A DNA stretch of 64,000 bases from Pseudomonas marincola (GTDB taxonomy: Bacteria > Pseudomonadota > Gammaproteobacteria > Pseudomonadales > Pseudomonadaceae), in assembly GCF_900116605.1 (NCBI RefSeq), contig NZ_FPBC01000006.1, positions 267,566 through 331,565 of the forward strand. Direction: 5' to 3'. Below the pieces are notes generated by a model. It was not told where the DNA came from, did no database searches, and saw only the letters and a list, made by a program, of their open reading frames with translations. Shown piece by piece: positions 28,530 to 37,448 of the stretch. The first letter of the stretch is position 1; every line of letters begins with the position of its first letter. Made by a program: the position numbers and the translations under genes.

Positions 28530-29726
28530 TCAGCGTTTGGCCGACTTCAGCGGCGCGCTGTTTTCCTCGATCAGCCGGGCGATCAAGGCGTCGGCCTCGC
28601 TCATCTGGCGCTCATACACATTGGTGGTGAACGAGGCCTCCACAGGCGCTTGCTGCGCCAGCATCGGGCCGCTCTGGTCACGCAGGTTGACCGTCACCTT
28701 GGTCGACAGTCCGACACGCAACGGATGCTCGGCCAGTTGCTCGGCATTGATATGAATCCGAACCGGCACGCGCTGAACAATCTTGATCCAGTTGCCGGTG
28801 GCGTTCTGCGCCGGCAACAAGGCAAACGCACTGCCAGTTCCTGCACCGAGGCTGTCGACACTGCCGCTGTACTTGACGTCGCTGCCGTAGATATCCGATT
28901 CAATATCAACGGTCTGGCCGATGCGCATCTGGCTGAGTTGGGTTTCCTTGAAGTTGGCATCGATCCATAACTGATCGAGCGGAATCACTGCCATTAAAGC
29001 CGTGCCGGGCTGCACCCGCTGACCAAGCTGCACAGTGCGCTTGGCCACGTAACCGGTTACCGGCGCCACCAGCGTGCTGCGCGCATTGTTCAGATAGGCC
29101 TGACGCAGGTTGGCAGCGGCGGCCATGACGTCGGGATGCGAAGCAACAGTGGTGTCATCAATCAGCGCCTTGCTGCTGCTCAACTGCTGCTTGATGTTGG
29201 CCAGCGCACTTTCGGCCGACGCCAGATCATCACGTGCATGGGACAGCTCTTCAGCCGAGATCGCGCCTGTTGCCGCCAGCGTTTTACGGCGGTTGTAGTT
29301 GTCGCGGGCTTTCTGCAACGTGGCCTGCTGGGCACGTACCTGCGCTTTCATGGCGTCGACGTTGCTGAACATGCCGCGCACCTGGCGCACAGTCTTGCCC
29401 AGATTGGCCTCGGCACTCAGCAGGCCGATGTGCGAATCGCTTGGGTCAAACTGAATCAGCGTTTGGCCGGCATGCACCAAGTCGCCGTCATCAGCGCCAA
29501 TGCTGATTACCGTGCCAACCACTTGCGGGGTTATCTCGACCACGTTGCCGTTGACGTAGGCATCGTCGGTTTCCTCGCTCCAGCGTCCAAAGAACTCGTA
29601 CCAGGCCCACACCCCGAGTGCGCCGGCGATCACCAGAAACAGGACCACCAGCAAGCCTGTTTTACGCTTGCGCGAGTTGCTCGCATCCTGTGCTTGCTCG
29701 TTTGAATTTGTCGATTCAGTAGCCAT
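28530..29726 (-). CDS. emrA: EmrA-type membrane fusion protein
   Basis: A 398-aa periplasmic adaptor. It has a cytoplasmic N-terminal tail, one membrane anchor (about residues 23-42) and a split biotinyl-lipoyl domain (TDDAYVNGNVVEITPQVVGTV and VAPVTGYVAKRTVQLGQRVQPG). A long alpha-hairpin runs between the halves (about residues 100-215). This matches EmrA/HlyD adaptors of tripartite pumps. AAGG lies upstream of the ATG; the gene starts 15 nt after the outer-membrane-channel gene and is followed by emrB. Confidence 0.93.
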   Translation of the reverse strand: MATESTNSNEQAQDASNSRKRKTGLLVVLFLVIAGALGVWAWYEFFGRWSEETDDAYVNGNVVEITPQVVGTVISIGADDGDLVHAGQTLIQFDPSDSHIGLLSAEANLGKTVRQVRGMFSNVDAMKAQVRAQQATLQKARDNYNRRKTLAATGAISAEELSHARDDLASAESALANIKQQLSSSKALIDDTTVASHPDVMAAAANLRQAYLNNARSTLVAPVTGYVAKRTVQLGQRVQPGTALMAVIPLDQLWIDANFKETQLSQMRIGQTVDIESDIYGSDVKYSGSVDSLGAGTGSAFALLPAQNATGNWIKIVQRVPVRIHINAEQLAEHPLRVGLSTKVTVNLRDQSGPMLAQQAPVEASFTTNVYERQMSEADALIARLIEENSAPLKSAKR

Positions 29727-29741
29727 GTTGATTACCTTGAT

Positions 29742-31211
29742 TTATTCGCTGCGTGCGGCAGATACAGGGACGTTAGGCACGTTGTTGCCGACATTGAAGC
29801 CGCCACCCAGTGCTTGCATCAACTCGATGGATAGGTCGATATGTTCGACGTTCAGGCTGGCCAACTGACGTTGTGCCTGGAGCAACTGCTGCTCAATACT
29901 GAGCACGTCGAGGTAGTTGCCAATGCCCGAGGCGTAGCGCTGTACCACGGTGTCGTACGATTCCTTGGCGATGTCCGCGGCATGTTGCTGGGTGACAATC
30001 TGCTGCTTGATCGAGCGCAGTTGATTGAGCGTATCGGTGACATCACCCAACGCCCCGACCAGCAACTTGTTGTATTGCGCCACAGCCAGGTCGTAGTCGG
30101 CATCACGCGCATCGAGGTCGGCGCGCAGACGTCCACCGTCAAAGATCGGCAGTGTCACAGTTGGAGCAATATCGAAGAAACGGCTGGGTGAGCCGAACAT
30201 GGCATCGCCCAACAGCGACTGCACCCCGGCGCCCATATTCAGGTTCAGGTTCGGGTAGAAACGCGTCTTGCTGGCATCAATGCCTTTACTGGCTGCCTCG
30301 ACCCTCCAGCGCGCAGCGATAAGGTCCGGTCGACGCCCCAGCAATTCGGCTGGCAAGGTGGCCGGCACCGCCACTGCGGCAGCTTGCAGCACTTGCGGCC
30401 GGCTCAGTTGGTTGCCGCGGTCCGGGCCTTTGCCAAGCAGAATCGACAGCGCCACTTTGGCGCTCTGCAAACGCTTGCCGGCATCCTGCAACTGCTCTTG
30501 CGAGCTGGCCGCCAGGCTCTCGGTTTGCTGGTATTGGTAATGGCTGTCTATGCCAGACTGCAAACGGCTCTGGCTCAACTGGAGCATTTGGCTGGTGCGT
30601 TTAACATCTTCTTCAGCAAGGTCGTACAACACATAGGCCTGAGCCAGATTGTTATACGCCCGGGCGACATCCGCCGACACCGTCAAACCCGCGGCGCGCT
30701 GATCCACTTCGGCCGCGCGTGCCTGGCCCAGTGCAGCTTCCCAGCTATCACGCTGGCCGCCCCACAGATCGAAGGTGTAATTAAATTCTGCGCCCAGTGT
30801 ACGCAAGGTGCTGTAGCGACCGCCCTCGCCTAACGGGTCTTCTATGCGCGACAAGCGCGAGCGCGTAACACCCGCACTGGCATCGACAGTCGGCAAGCGA
30901 TTGGCATCTGCGGCAGCCACTACAGCCGTTGCCTGATGCGCACGGGCACTGGCGATTTGCATATCCGGGCTGTTGACCAGCGCTTCGCTGATCAGGCTGT
31001 CGAGCTGGGGATCACCGAGGTTTTTCCACCAATCCGTCGCAGGCCATGCAGCGGGCGAAACCTTCACATCCTTGAGCGACTCACTGCTCTTGAGGTTATT
31101 GGAGTCGAGCCCCAAACCCTCGGGCAGCAAACCGGAGTAATTGGCGCAACCGGCCAGGCTCATGGCCAGCAGTACGCCTGCAATGCGCAAGGCAGGAAAC
31201 TGTGTGCTCAT
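29742..31211 (-). CDS. NodT-family outer-membrane efflux lipoprotein
   Basis: A 489-aa TolC-like channel of the NodT/OprM class. The signal peptide ends in lipobox SLAGC, with Cys22 as lipidation site. Two TolC-type repeats follow, with typical stretches LNLNMGAGVQSLLG and the pre-strand LPIFDGGRLRADLDARDADYDLAV. It forms the outer part of the EmrAB pump. Its ATG overlaps the stop of marR (ATGA), so translation of regulator and channel is coupled. In E. coli, EmrAB instead uses TolC encoded elsewhere. Confidence 0.9.
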   Translation of the reverse strand: MSTQFPALRIAGVLLAMSLAGCANYSGLLPEGLGLDSNNLKSSESLKDVKVSPAAWPATDWWKNLGDPQLDSLISEALVNSPDMQIASARAHQATAVVAAADANRLPTVDASAGVTRSRLSRIEDPLGEGGRYSTLRTLGAEFNYTFDLWGGQRDSWEAALGQARAAEVDQRAAGLTVSADVARAYNNLAQAYVLYDLAEEDVKRTSQMLQLSQSRLQSGIDSHYQYQQTESLAASSQEQLQDAGKRLQSAKVALSILLGKGPDRGNQLSRPQVLQAAAVAVPATLPAELLGRRPDLIAARWRVEAASKGIDASKTRFYPNLNLNMGAGVQSLLGDAMFGSPSRFFDIAPTVTLPIFDGGRLRADLDARDADYDLAVAQYNKLLVGALGDVTDTLNQLRSIKQQIVTQQHAADIAKESYDTVVQRYASGIGNYLDVLSIEQQLLQAQRQLASLNVEHIDLSIELMQALGGGFNVGNNVPNVPVSAARSE

Positions 31212-31681
31212 TTTGCACCTATGTGTAACGCAACAATGGGATCGTCAACAGCGAGCAGAATCTTCGTCAGGCTGGCTTCCAGCGCCTGAACTTCTTCAGG
31301 TTCAAGCACGCCGACGAATTCGCCCATGGCCGCCGCGCCGACTTCGGGCAAGTGCGCTGCCAGCTCAAGCCCGCTGGCAGTCAGGGCAAGTCGCACCTGG
31401 CGCCGGTCTGTTGCGCAGCGCTTGCGCACGAGCAGTTTCTTTTGTTCCAGACGGTCGAGCATGCGTGTCATCGAACCGCTGTCCAAAGCCAGATAGCGGC
31501 ACAAGTCTGCCGGCGTATCGAGCTCATACTGCGCGATGATGATCAGCACCTTGAATTGCGCCGCCGTCACATCCAGCTCCGCCAGATGCTTATCGAGCAG
31601 GCGATCTTTGAGCAATGCAGCGCGCGCCACCAACAGGCCGATGGAGGCGTACTTAAAGTTTTGCGTGATAGATTTTTTCAT
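31208..31681 (-). CDS. MarR-family regulator of the efflux operon
   Basis: A 157-aa winged-helix repressor. The DNA-binding part runs through LDVTAAQFKVLIII, TPADLCRYLALDSGSMTRMLDRLEQKKLLVRKR and the wing CATDRRQVRLALTASG, a classic MarR signature. It is the first gene of the efflux operon. Two identical 12-bp palindromes lie just upstream (31696-31737), so it most likely represses its own operon until a drug-like ligand binds, as EmrR does for emrAB. Confidence 0.92.
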   Translation of the reverse strand: MKKSITQNFKYASIGLLVARAALLKDRLLDKHLAELDVTAAQFKVLIIIAQYELDTPADLCRYLALDSGSMTRMLDRLEQKKLLVRKRCATDRRQVRLALTASGLELAAHLPEVGAAAMGEFVGVLEPEEVQALEASLTKILLAVDDPIVALHIGAK

Positions 31682-31695
31682 TAGACACCCAATAG

Positions 31696-31737
31696 CTGCC
31701 TAGGCAGTTAGTGGGCGCAATTTAACTGCCTAGGCAG
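31696..31737. promoter_or_regulatory. Double palindromic operator upstream of marR
   Basis: CTGCCTAGGCAG occurs twice, at 31696-31707 and 31726-31737, exactly 30 bp centre to centre (about three helical turns, same face of DNA). The 16-bp context AxCTGCCTAGGCAGxT is nearly the same at both. The first copy ends 15 bp before the marR start codon. Perfect palindromes of this kind are typical MarR-family binding sites. Confidence 0.85.
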
Positions 31738-31795
31738 CTATTGTCAAAAATTAATTCCGTTTGTAACAAAGAATCAATTTTTTAAGAGGACGCGT

Positions 31796-32401
31796 TCAAG
31801 CGCTGGCAGGAATGCCGCTGTGAAAGCGGAACTCGGGATCTGGCGTTTCGATCAGTTCGCGCTCGACTTCCCTAACCCGCACGATGGCCTTGTCGACATC
31901 ATCGGCCTCGCCAAAGTGGTAGGCAAAGCGCAGATAGTTCTCGTAATGACGCGCCTCGGACTTGAGCAAACCGAAGTAGAACTTACTCAATTCTTCATCA
32001 AGATGTGGGTATACCGCCGCGAAACGCTCGCAGCTACGCGCCTCGATAAACGCACCGACAACCAGTGTGTCGACCAGTTTGACCGGTTCGTGGGAGCGCA
32101 CAACCCGACGTAAACCAGACGCATACCGCCCGGCATTCAGCGGCTGAGGTGCAATTTTGCGGCGTTTCATGATGCGCAGAACCTGCTCGTGGTGCACCAG
32201 CTCTTCGCGCGCCAGACGCGACATATAGGTGACCAGATCAACGTGCTGGTTGTACTTTGCAATCAGGCTCAGGGCAGTTGATGCCGCCTTGAACTCGCAG
32301 TTCTTATGATCAATCAGCATCAGGTCTTGCTGGCTCAGTGCAGCATCGATCCAGGCCTGCGGCGTGGCACAACCTAAAAAAGCATGTATTTCAGTCAACA
32401 T
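31796..32401 (-). CDS. miaE: tRNA hydroxylase MiaE
   Basis: A 201-aa non-haem di-iron monooxygenase that hydroxylates the isopentenyl group of ms2i6A37 in tRNA. The fold is a ferritin-like four-helix bundle. Iron-ligand motifs are visible as CEFKAAS, REELVHHEQV, FIEARSCERF and KSEARHYENYL, giving the expected E, ExxH, E and ExxH set. The ATG at 32401 follows a G-rich GGGACGTGGCGGA; the longer frame adds 33 basic residues without support. It is divergent from the universal stress gene. Confidence 0.9.
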   Translation of the reverse strand: MLTEIHAFLGCATPQAWIDAALSQQDLMLIDHKNCEFKAASTALSLIAKYNQHVDLVTYMSRLAREELVHHEQVLRIMKRRKIAPQPLNAGRYASGLRRVVRSHEPVKLVDTLVVGAFIEARSCERFAAVYPHLDEELSKFYFGLLKSEARHYENYLRFAYHFGEADDVDKAIVRVREVERELIETPDPEFRFHSGIPASA

Positions 32402-32568
32402 TCCGCCACGTCCCAACCTTAGATGATGCAGATAAATTCTCAGCCTTGCCTTTACGCGCCGCACCGCGATACGCGCTGCGATCGACCTGCGACCAATCAA
32501 TAGTCAGCAGGCCTTACGGCATCCAGCGCGCATTATACGAATGCTAAGCGCAACGACCAGTCATACCG

Positions 32569-32582
32569 TTGATATCAATCAA
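32569..32582 (+). promoter_or_regulatory. ANR/FNR box upstream of the universal stress gene
   Basis: TTGATATCAATCAA, a perfect TTGAT-N4-ATCAA match. A TATTAT -10 candidate at 32606-32611 puts the box centre at about -42, the class II activator position. The start codon follows at 32655. The region 32402-32654 holds no gene. Confidence 0.88.
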
Positions 32583-32654
32583 CAACACACCCGGCTTGCG
32601 CCATCTATTATCTATATACAGCAGCACCCACAGGGTTAAATCAGGGAGTCGGTC

Positions 32655-33518
32655 ATGCAAGCCATCCGCAGCATTTTGGTAGTTCTGGACCCGGGCATCA
32701 CGCCGAGCCTGGCCTTGAAACGCGCCAGATTAATTGCAGGCGTCACCCAGTCGCACTTGCATTTGCTGGTATGCGACAAGAAGCACGAACACGCCGCCAT
32801 GCTTGAGCAGCTGTGCAGCGAACTCGACCGCGAAGGTTTCACTGCCAGCAGCCACCAGGCCTGGCATGACAATCCGCATAAAACCATCATCCGCGTCCAG
32901 CAGGCCGAAGGCTGCGGACTAGTCATCAAACAGCACCTGCCGGACAACCCGCTGAAAAAAGCCCTGATCACCCCGGAAGACTGGAAGTTGCTGCGCTACT
33001 GCCCATGCCCGGTGCTGATGGTTAAAACCGAGAAGCCCTGGGCCGCTGGCACCGTCCTGGCCGCGGTGGATGTGGGCAACGAGGACACCGAGCACCGCGT
33101 GCTGCACGCCAGCATTATCAGCCATGGCTATGACATCGCCGGTCTGGCCAAGGCGACGTTGCATGTCGTCACCGCACACCCGACGCCCATGCTCTCGGCT
33201 GCCGACCCAACCTACCAGCTCACCGAAACCATCGAGGCCAGCTACCGCGCTCAATGCAGGGAATTTCAGGAGGAGTACGACATCAGCGACGACCGCCTGC
33301 ATGTAGTCGAAGGCCCCGCCGACTCATTGATCCCCAACATCGCCCACCAACTCGGCGCTGCGGTCACGGTGATCGGTTCGGTTGCACGCACGGGTCTCTC
33401 GGGCGCGCTGATCGGCAATACCGCCGAGGTGATTCTCGACTCACTGGAAAGTGACGTATTAGTGATGAAACCGGATGACATCAGCGCGCATCTGGAAGAA
33501 CTGGCAGCCAAGGCGTAG
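32655..33518 (+). CDS. Tandem-domain universal stress protein (UspE-like)
   Basis: A 287-aa cytoplasmic protein with two Usp domains (about residues 1-140 and 145-278). The second ends with the ATP-binding pattern GSVARTGLSGALIGNTAE (G-2x-G-9x-G-N). The first lacks that motif. Tandem Usp proteins under ANR control help Pseudomonas survive without oxygen; the ANR box 73 nt upstream supports that role here. AGGGAG lies about 10 nt before the ATG. P. aeruginosa carries a similar protein next to acnB. Confidence 0.92.
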   Translation: MQAIRSILVVLDPGITPSLALKRARLIAGVTQSHLHLLVCDKKHEHAAMLEQLCSELDREGFTASSHQAWHDNPHKTIIRVQQAEGCGLVIKQHLPDNPLKKALITPEDWKLLRYCPCPVLMVKTEKPWAAGTVLAAVDVGNEDTEHRVLHASIISHGYDIAGLAKATLHVVTAHPTPMLSAADPTYQLTETIEASYRAQCREFQEEYDISDDRLHVVEGPADSLIPNIAHQLGAAVTVIGSVARTGLSGALIGNTAEVILDSLESDVLVMKPDDISAHLEELAAKA

Positions 33519-33545
33519 CTGGCAGGAGCTACTGGAGAGTTCGCC

Positions 33546-34022
33546 CTAAAGCGGATTCTCCAGACCAGCCTGGAGGAATTTCGGCGCGATGTAGCGCTCG
33601 TAATGCGCCTCAGAGAGCAGGAAAAACTCACGGTCAATTGCATCGCGCAGTACCGGCAAGGGACTGTCCCTGAATTCAGGTAACAACACCATGCCGTAGG
33701 CTTCAAGCTGGTTGATCACCCGCGCGCCCCGTGCAATTAACTGATAGGCCCAGCAATACGGCGACTGGTGCGCCACGTAGCGAATCTTGCGCTGCTGCAA
33801 CTGCTTGAGCAGCAGGTCAGCATCGAACACCTCAAGTTTGGCCTGCATCACCTGCACCAGCAGCACTTCTAATCGCTGCCACACCGCTTGTTTCTGCTCT
33901 TCGGTGTAAGCATTCCAGCTAATCACCTCATGGTGGAAACGCTTACAGCCACGGCAAACCAGATCTCCGTAAACTGTTGAACAGAGACCGACACATGGCG
34001 TTTTGATGAGCTGATTGGGCAT
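33546..34022 (-). CDS. DUF1289 protein with C-terminal extension
   Basis: A 158-aa protein. The N-terminal 50 residues are a DUF1289 domain with four cysteines (PCVGLCSTVYGDLVCRGCKRF) followed by SWNAYTEEQKQAVWQRL. Such domains probably bind a metal or Fe-S cluster. The remaining 100 residues are helical, with a basic QLQQRKIRYVAHQ region and no family recognised. Most DUF1289 proteins are about 60-90 aa, so this is an extended form. ATG at 34022 is preferred; an in-frame ATG at 34058 (12 codons further upstream) is possible. Convergent with the Usp gene. Confidence 0.78.
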   Translation of the reverse strand: MPNQLIKTPCVGLCSTVYGDLVCRGCKRFHHEVISWNAYTEEQKQAVWQRLEVLLVQVMQAKLEVFDADLLLKQLQQRKIRYVAHQSPYCWAYQLIARGARVINQLEAYGMVLLPEFRDSPLPVLRDAIDREFFLLSEAHYERYIAPKFLQAGLENPL

Positions 34023-34358
34023 AGCAAAGCTTTCGGTACCGACTAAACAGACGGACATATTATCTGTTTGTCCTGCGCACTTCACTCACAACAGACCCGC
34101 AATCCCACTGCGCGATCGGGGCCGGCTATATGCCGCGCACAATAAATTCTTGCGTCTAAACGCAACCTGGCTGTGCGATGAATACGGGCTCAAGGCGCCA
34201 CGTTTTCTGACCTTGGAATCCCGTGAGGAGTCAGAGGTACCCAGTTCTGACCCACCAGTCTTGACTTTTCAATCTTTCGGCCTGAGTGCTTTGGCTTAAC
34301 TTTATGAAAGGATTCCAGTAGAATCTCCCGGCCTCTTAATAGGCGCTAAAGTCCGATT

Positions 34359-34497
34359 GAAGCTGTTTTCAAAGCGTCACGAGCACAGTTGATCCAGCAG
34401 GCACGATGTTGGCGCCGACTCCTGATACGCATTTCAGGAGCCGCGCCAACCCTCATCGCCCCTCGTCCTGCCGGCGTAAAACTTTGAAAACAGCTTC
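34359..34497. repeat. 139-bp inverted-repeat structure in the acnB leader
   Basis: Outer arms GAAGCTGTTTTCAAAG (34359-34374) and its exact complement (34482-34497) enclose inner arms at 34409-34425 and 34434-34449 (TTGGCGC...CTCCTGA and complement with one bulge). CAGG/CCTG and CGATG/CATCG pairs lie between the two sets. The whole could fold as one long hairpin with an 8-nt loop. It ends 119 nt before the acnB start. No T run follows, so it is not a simple terminator. The rest of 34023-34616 shows no gene. Confidence 0.75.
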
Positions 34498-34616
34498 TGG
34501 AAGAAAGCCCTGAAATCAAGGCTAAGTGGCCCATAAAGCCGCGAAGCGCTTGGTTCAGTGTTTTCTTGATAAGCGTCCCGGACAACCCTTTGGGACAACT
34601 GATGAGGGTAATAACT

Positions 34617-37226
34617 GTGCTTGAAGCCTATCGCAAACATGTAGCAGAGCGTGCCGCTCAGGGTATCGTGCCCCAGCCGCTGAACGCCGAACAAACCGCA
34701 GGCCTGATTGAGCTGCTGAAGAACCCGCCCGCTGGCGAAGAAGAATTCCTCGTCGACCTGATCACCAATCGCGTACCGCCAGGCGTTGACGAAGCAGCCT
34801 ATGTCAAGGCTGGCTTCCTCTCTGCTATCGCCAAAGGCGAAGTGACCTCCCCGCTGATCAACAAGCAACGCGCTGTTGAGCTGCTGGGTACCATGCAAGG
34901 CGGTTACAACATCGCCACTATGGTTGAACTGCTGGATGACGCCGAGCTTGGCGCAGTTGCCGCCGAGCAACTGAAGCACACCCTGCTGATGTTCGACGCC
35001 TTCCACGACGTTGCTGAAAAAGCCAAGGCTGGCAATGCCAACGCCAAAGCTGTTCTGCAGTCCTGGGCTGATGGCGAGTGGTTCAAAAACCGCCCAACGC
35101 TGGAAGACAAGATCAGCCTGCGCGTATTCAAGGTGACCGGCGAAACCAACACCGACGACCTGTCCCCTGCCCCAGATGCCTGGTCGCGCCCGGATATCCC
35201 GCTGCACGCGCTGGCCATGCTGAAAATGGCTCGCGACGGCATCGTGCCGGACGAGCAAGGCGTTACCGGCCCGATGAAGCAAATCGAAGCCATGCGCGGC
35301 GAAGGCTTCCCTATCGCTTACGTGGGTGACGTTGTAGGTACCGGTTCTTCGCGTAAATCAGCCACCAACTCGGTGCTGTGGTTCTTCGGCGACGACATTC
35401 CTTACGTGCCGAACAAGCGCGCTGGCGGTTTCTGCTTCGGCTCCAAGATCGCTCCAATCTTCTACAACACCATGGAAGATGCTGGCGCTCTGCCGATCGA
35501 ATTCGACGTTTCGAACATGCACATGGGCGACGTGATCGACCTGTACCCGCACGCTGGCAAAGTTTGCAAGCACGGTACTGACGAAGTCCTGGCTACCTTC
35601 GAAATGAAGACCCCGGTTCTGCTCGACGAAGTACGCGCTGGCGGCCGTATCCCGCTGATCATTGGTCGCGGTCTGACCGAGAAAGCACGTGCTGAACTTG
35701 GCATGGGCCCGACTGATCTGTTCAAGCTGCCTCAGCCGCCTGCATCCAGCACCAAGGGTTTCACCCTGGCGCAGAAGATGGTCGGCAAGGCCTGCGGTCT
35801 GCCGGAAGGTCAAGGCGTTCGCCCTGGCACTTACTGCGAACCGAAGATGACCACCGTTGGCTCCCAGGACACCACTGGCCCAATGACCCGTGACGAGCTG
35901 AAAGACCTGGCTTGCCTGGGCTTCTCTGCTGACCTGGTTATGCAGTCGTTCTGCCACACTGCGGCTTATCCTAAGCCGATCGACGTGACCACTCACCACA
36001 CCCTGCCAGACTTCATCCGCACCCGCGGTGGCGTCTCGCTGCGCCCTGGCGATGGCATCATCCACAGCTGGCTGAACCGCATGCTGCTGCCGGATACCGT
36101 TGGTACTGGTGGTGACTCGCACACCCGTTTCCCAATGGGTATCTCGTTCCCAGCAGGTTCGGGTCTGGTTGCGTTCGCAGCAGCCACCGGCGTTATGCCA
36201 CTGGATATGCCGGAATCCATTCTGGTTCGCTTCAAAGGCAAAATGCAGCCTGGTATCACTCTGCGTGACCTGGTCCATGCAATCCCTTACTACGCCATCC
36301 AGAAAGGCCTGCTGACTGTTGAGAAGAAAGGCAAGATCAACGCCTTCTCCGGCCGCATCCTTGAGATCGAAGGTCTTGACGAGCTGACCGTTGAACAAGC
36401 GTTCGAACTGTCTGACGCCTCTGCAGAGCGCTCTGCAGCCGGTTGCACCATCAAAATGCCGGAAAAAGCCATTGGCGAATACCTGCAGTCGAACATCACC
36501 CTGCTGCGCTGGATGATCAGCGAAGGCTACGGCGATGCGCGCACCATGGAACGTCGCGCTCAAGCGATGGAAGCCTGGTTGGCTGAGCCGAAGCTGATGA
36601 GTGCTGACGCCGACGCTGAATACGCTGAAGTGATCGAAATCGACCTGGCTGACTTGAAAGAGCCAGTACTGTGCGCACCTAACGACCCGGACGATGCACG
36701 TCTGCTGTCGAGCGTTCAGGGCGAGAAGATCGACGAAGTGTTCATCGGTTCGTGCATGACCAACATCGGTCACTTCCGCGCTGCCGGTAAGCTGCTGCAA
36801 AAAGTCACTGGCGGTATCCCGACTCGTCTGTGGCTGTCGCCGCCGACCAAGATGGACGCTCACCAACTGACTGAAGAAGGCTACTACGGCATCTTCGGCA
36901 AAGCCGGTGCGCGCATGGAAATGCCGGGTTGCTCGCTGTGCATGGGTAACCAGGCACGTGTTGAAGCCAACTCCACTGTGGTGTCGACTTCTACCCGTAA
37001 CTTCCCGAACCGTCTGGGCGATGGCGCCAACGTGTACCTGGCCTCTGCCGAACTGGCAGCGGTTGCTGCAATCACCGGCAAACTGCCGACGGTTGAAGAG
37101 TACATGGGCTACGCGAAAGACATCGACAGCATGGCTGCCGACGTTTACCGCTACTTGAGCTTCGACCAGATTGCCGAGTTCCGTGAAGCCGCTGCGAACG
37201 CCAACATCCCGGTTGTTCAAGCTTAA
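34617..37226 (+). CDS. acnB: Aconitate hydratase B
   Basis: An 869-aa aconitase B, the main TCA-cycle enzyme in E. coli, which also acts as 2-methylisocitrate dehydratase. [4Fe-4S] ligands are Cys713 (GSCMTNIGHF), Cys772 and Cys775 (GCSLCMGNQARV), matching Cys710/769/772 of E. coli within the length shift. AcnB-specific N-terminal HEAT-like repeats begin LEAYRKHVAERAAQGIVPQPL. The GTG at 34617 is chosen because GAGGG lies 8 nt upstream and it gives the standard AcnB N-terminus; the in-frame upstream ATG codons do not. The T-rich codon choice (GCT, GGT) fits high expression. A terminator follows. Confidence 0.97.
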   Translation: MLEAYRKHVAERAAQGIVPQPLNAEQTAGLIELLKNPPAGEEEFLVDLITNRVPPGVDEAAYVKAGFLSAIAKGEVTSPLINKQRAVELLGTMQGGYNIATMVELLDDAELGAVAAEQLKHTLLMFDAFHDVAEKAKAGNANAKAVLQSWADGEWFKNRPTLEDKISLRVFKVTGETNTDDLSPAPDAWSRPDIPLHALAMLKMARDGIVPDEQGVTGPMKQIEAMRGEGFPIAYVGDVVGTGSSRKSATNSVLWFFGDDIPYVPNKRAGGFCFGSKIAPIFYNTMEDAGALPIEFDVSNMHMGDVIDLYPHAGKVCKHGTDEVLATFEMKTPVLLDEVRAGGRIPLIIGRGLTEKARAELGMGPTDLFKLPQPPASSTKGFTLAQKMVGKACGLPEGQGVRPGTYCEPKMTTVGSQDTTGPMTRDELKDLACLGFSADLVMQSFCHTAAYPKPIDVTTHHTLPDFIRTRGGVSLRPGDGIIHSWLNRMLLPDTVGTGGDSHTRFPMGISFPAGSGLVAFAAATGVMPLDMPESILVRFKGKMQPGITLRDLVHAIPYYAIQKGLLTVEKKGKINAFSGRILEIEGLDELTVEQAFELSDASAERSAAGCTIKMPEKAIGEYLQSNITLLRWMISEGYGDARTMERRAQAMEAWLAEPKLMSADADAEYAEVIEIDLADLKEPVLCAPNDPDDARLLSSVQGEKIDEVFIGSCMTNIGHFRAAGKLLQKVTGGIPTRLWLSPPTKMDAHQLTEEGYYGIFGKAGARMEMPGCSLCMGNQARVEANSTVVSTSTRNFPNRLGDGANVYLASAELAAVAAITGKLPTVEEYMGYAKDIDSMAADVYRYLSFDQIAEFREAAANANIPVVQA

Positions 37227-37247
37227 GCTGCACGCGCTTAGCGTCTG

Positions 37248-37277
37248 AAAAAACCCCGCCTCGTGCGGGGTTTTTTT
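37248..37277 (+). terminator. Rho-independent terminator after acnB
   Basis: AAAAAACCCCGC, loop CTCGT, complement and T7; 21 nt after the stop. Confidence 0.93.
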
Positions 37278-37448
37278 ATGCCTGAAACAAACCCGAAACC
37301 AGGCGTAACCGCTCAGTGGCACATGGCTTGCTTATATCGAGGCATGCGCTGCAAAGGTGGAGCGCATGGTCTGACAATGGCGTCGTTTCTGTTCTGCTTG
37401 AAGCAGTCACGGATACGACGCTTTTTTGTGTTGCGAAAGGAACGGGCA

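Noticed and set aside
35358..37322. A 654-codon minus-strand frame opposite acnB.
   Set aside because: It overlaps a gene with intact Fe-S motifs, its product is low-complexity (His/Gln/Arg-rich), and no start signal was seen.
37263..37448. N-terminal extension of nasS.
   Set aside because: It begins inside the acnB terminator. The ATG at 37449 has a good ribosome site and gives the normal NasS start.
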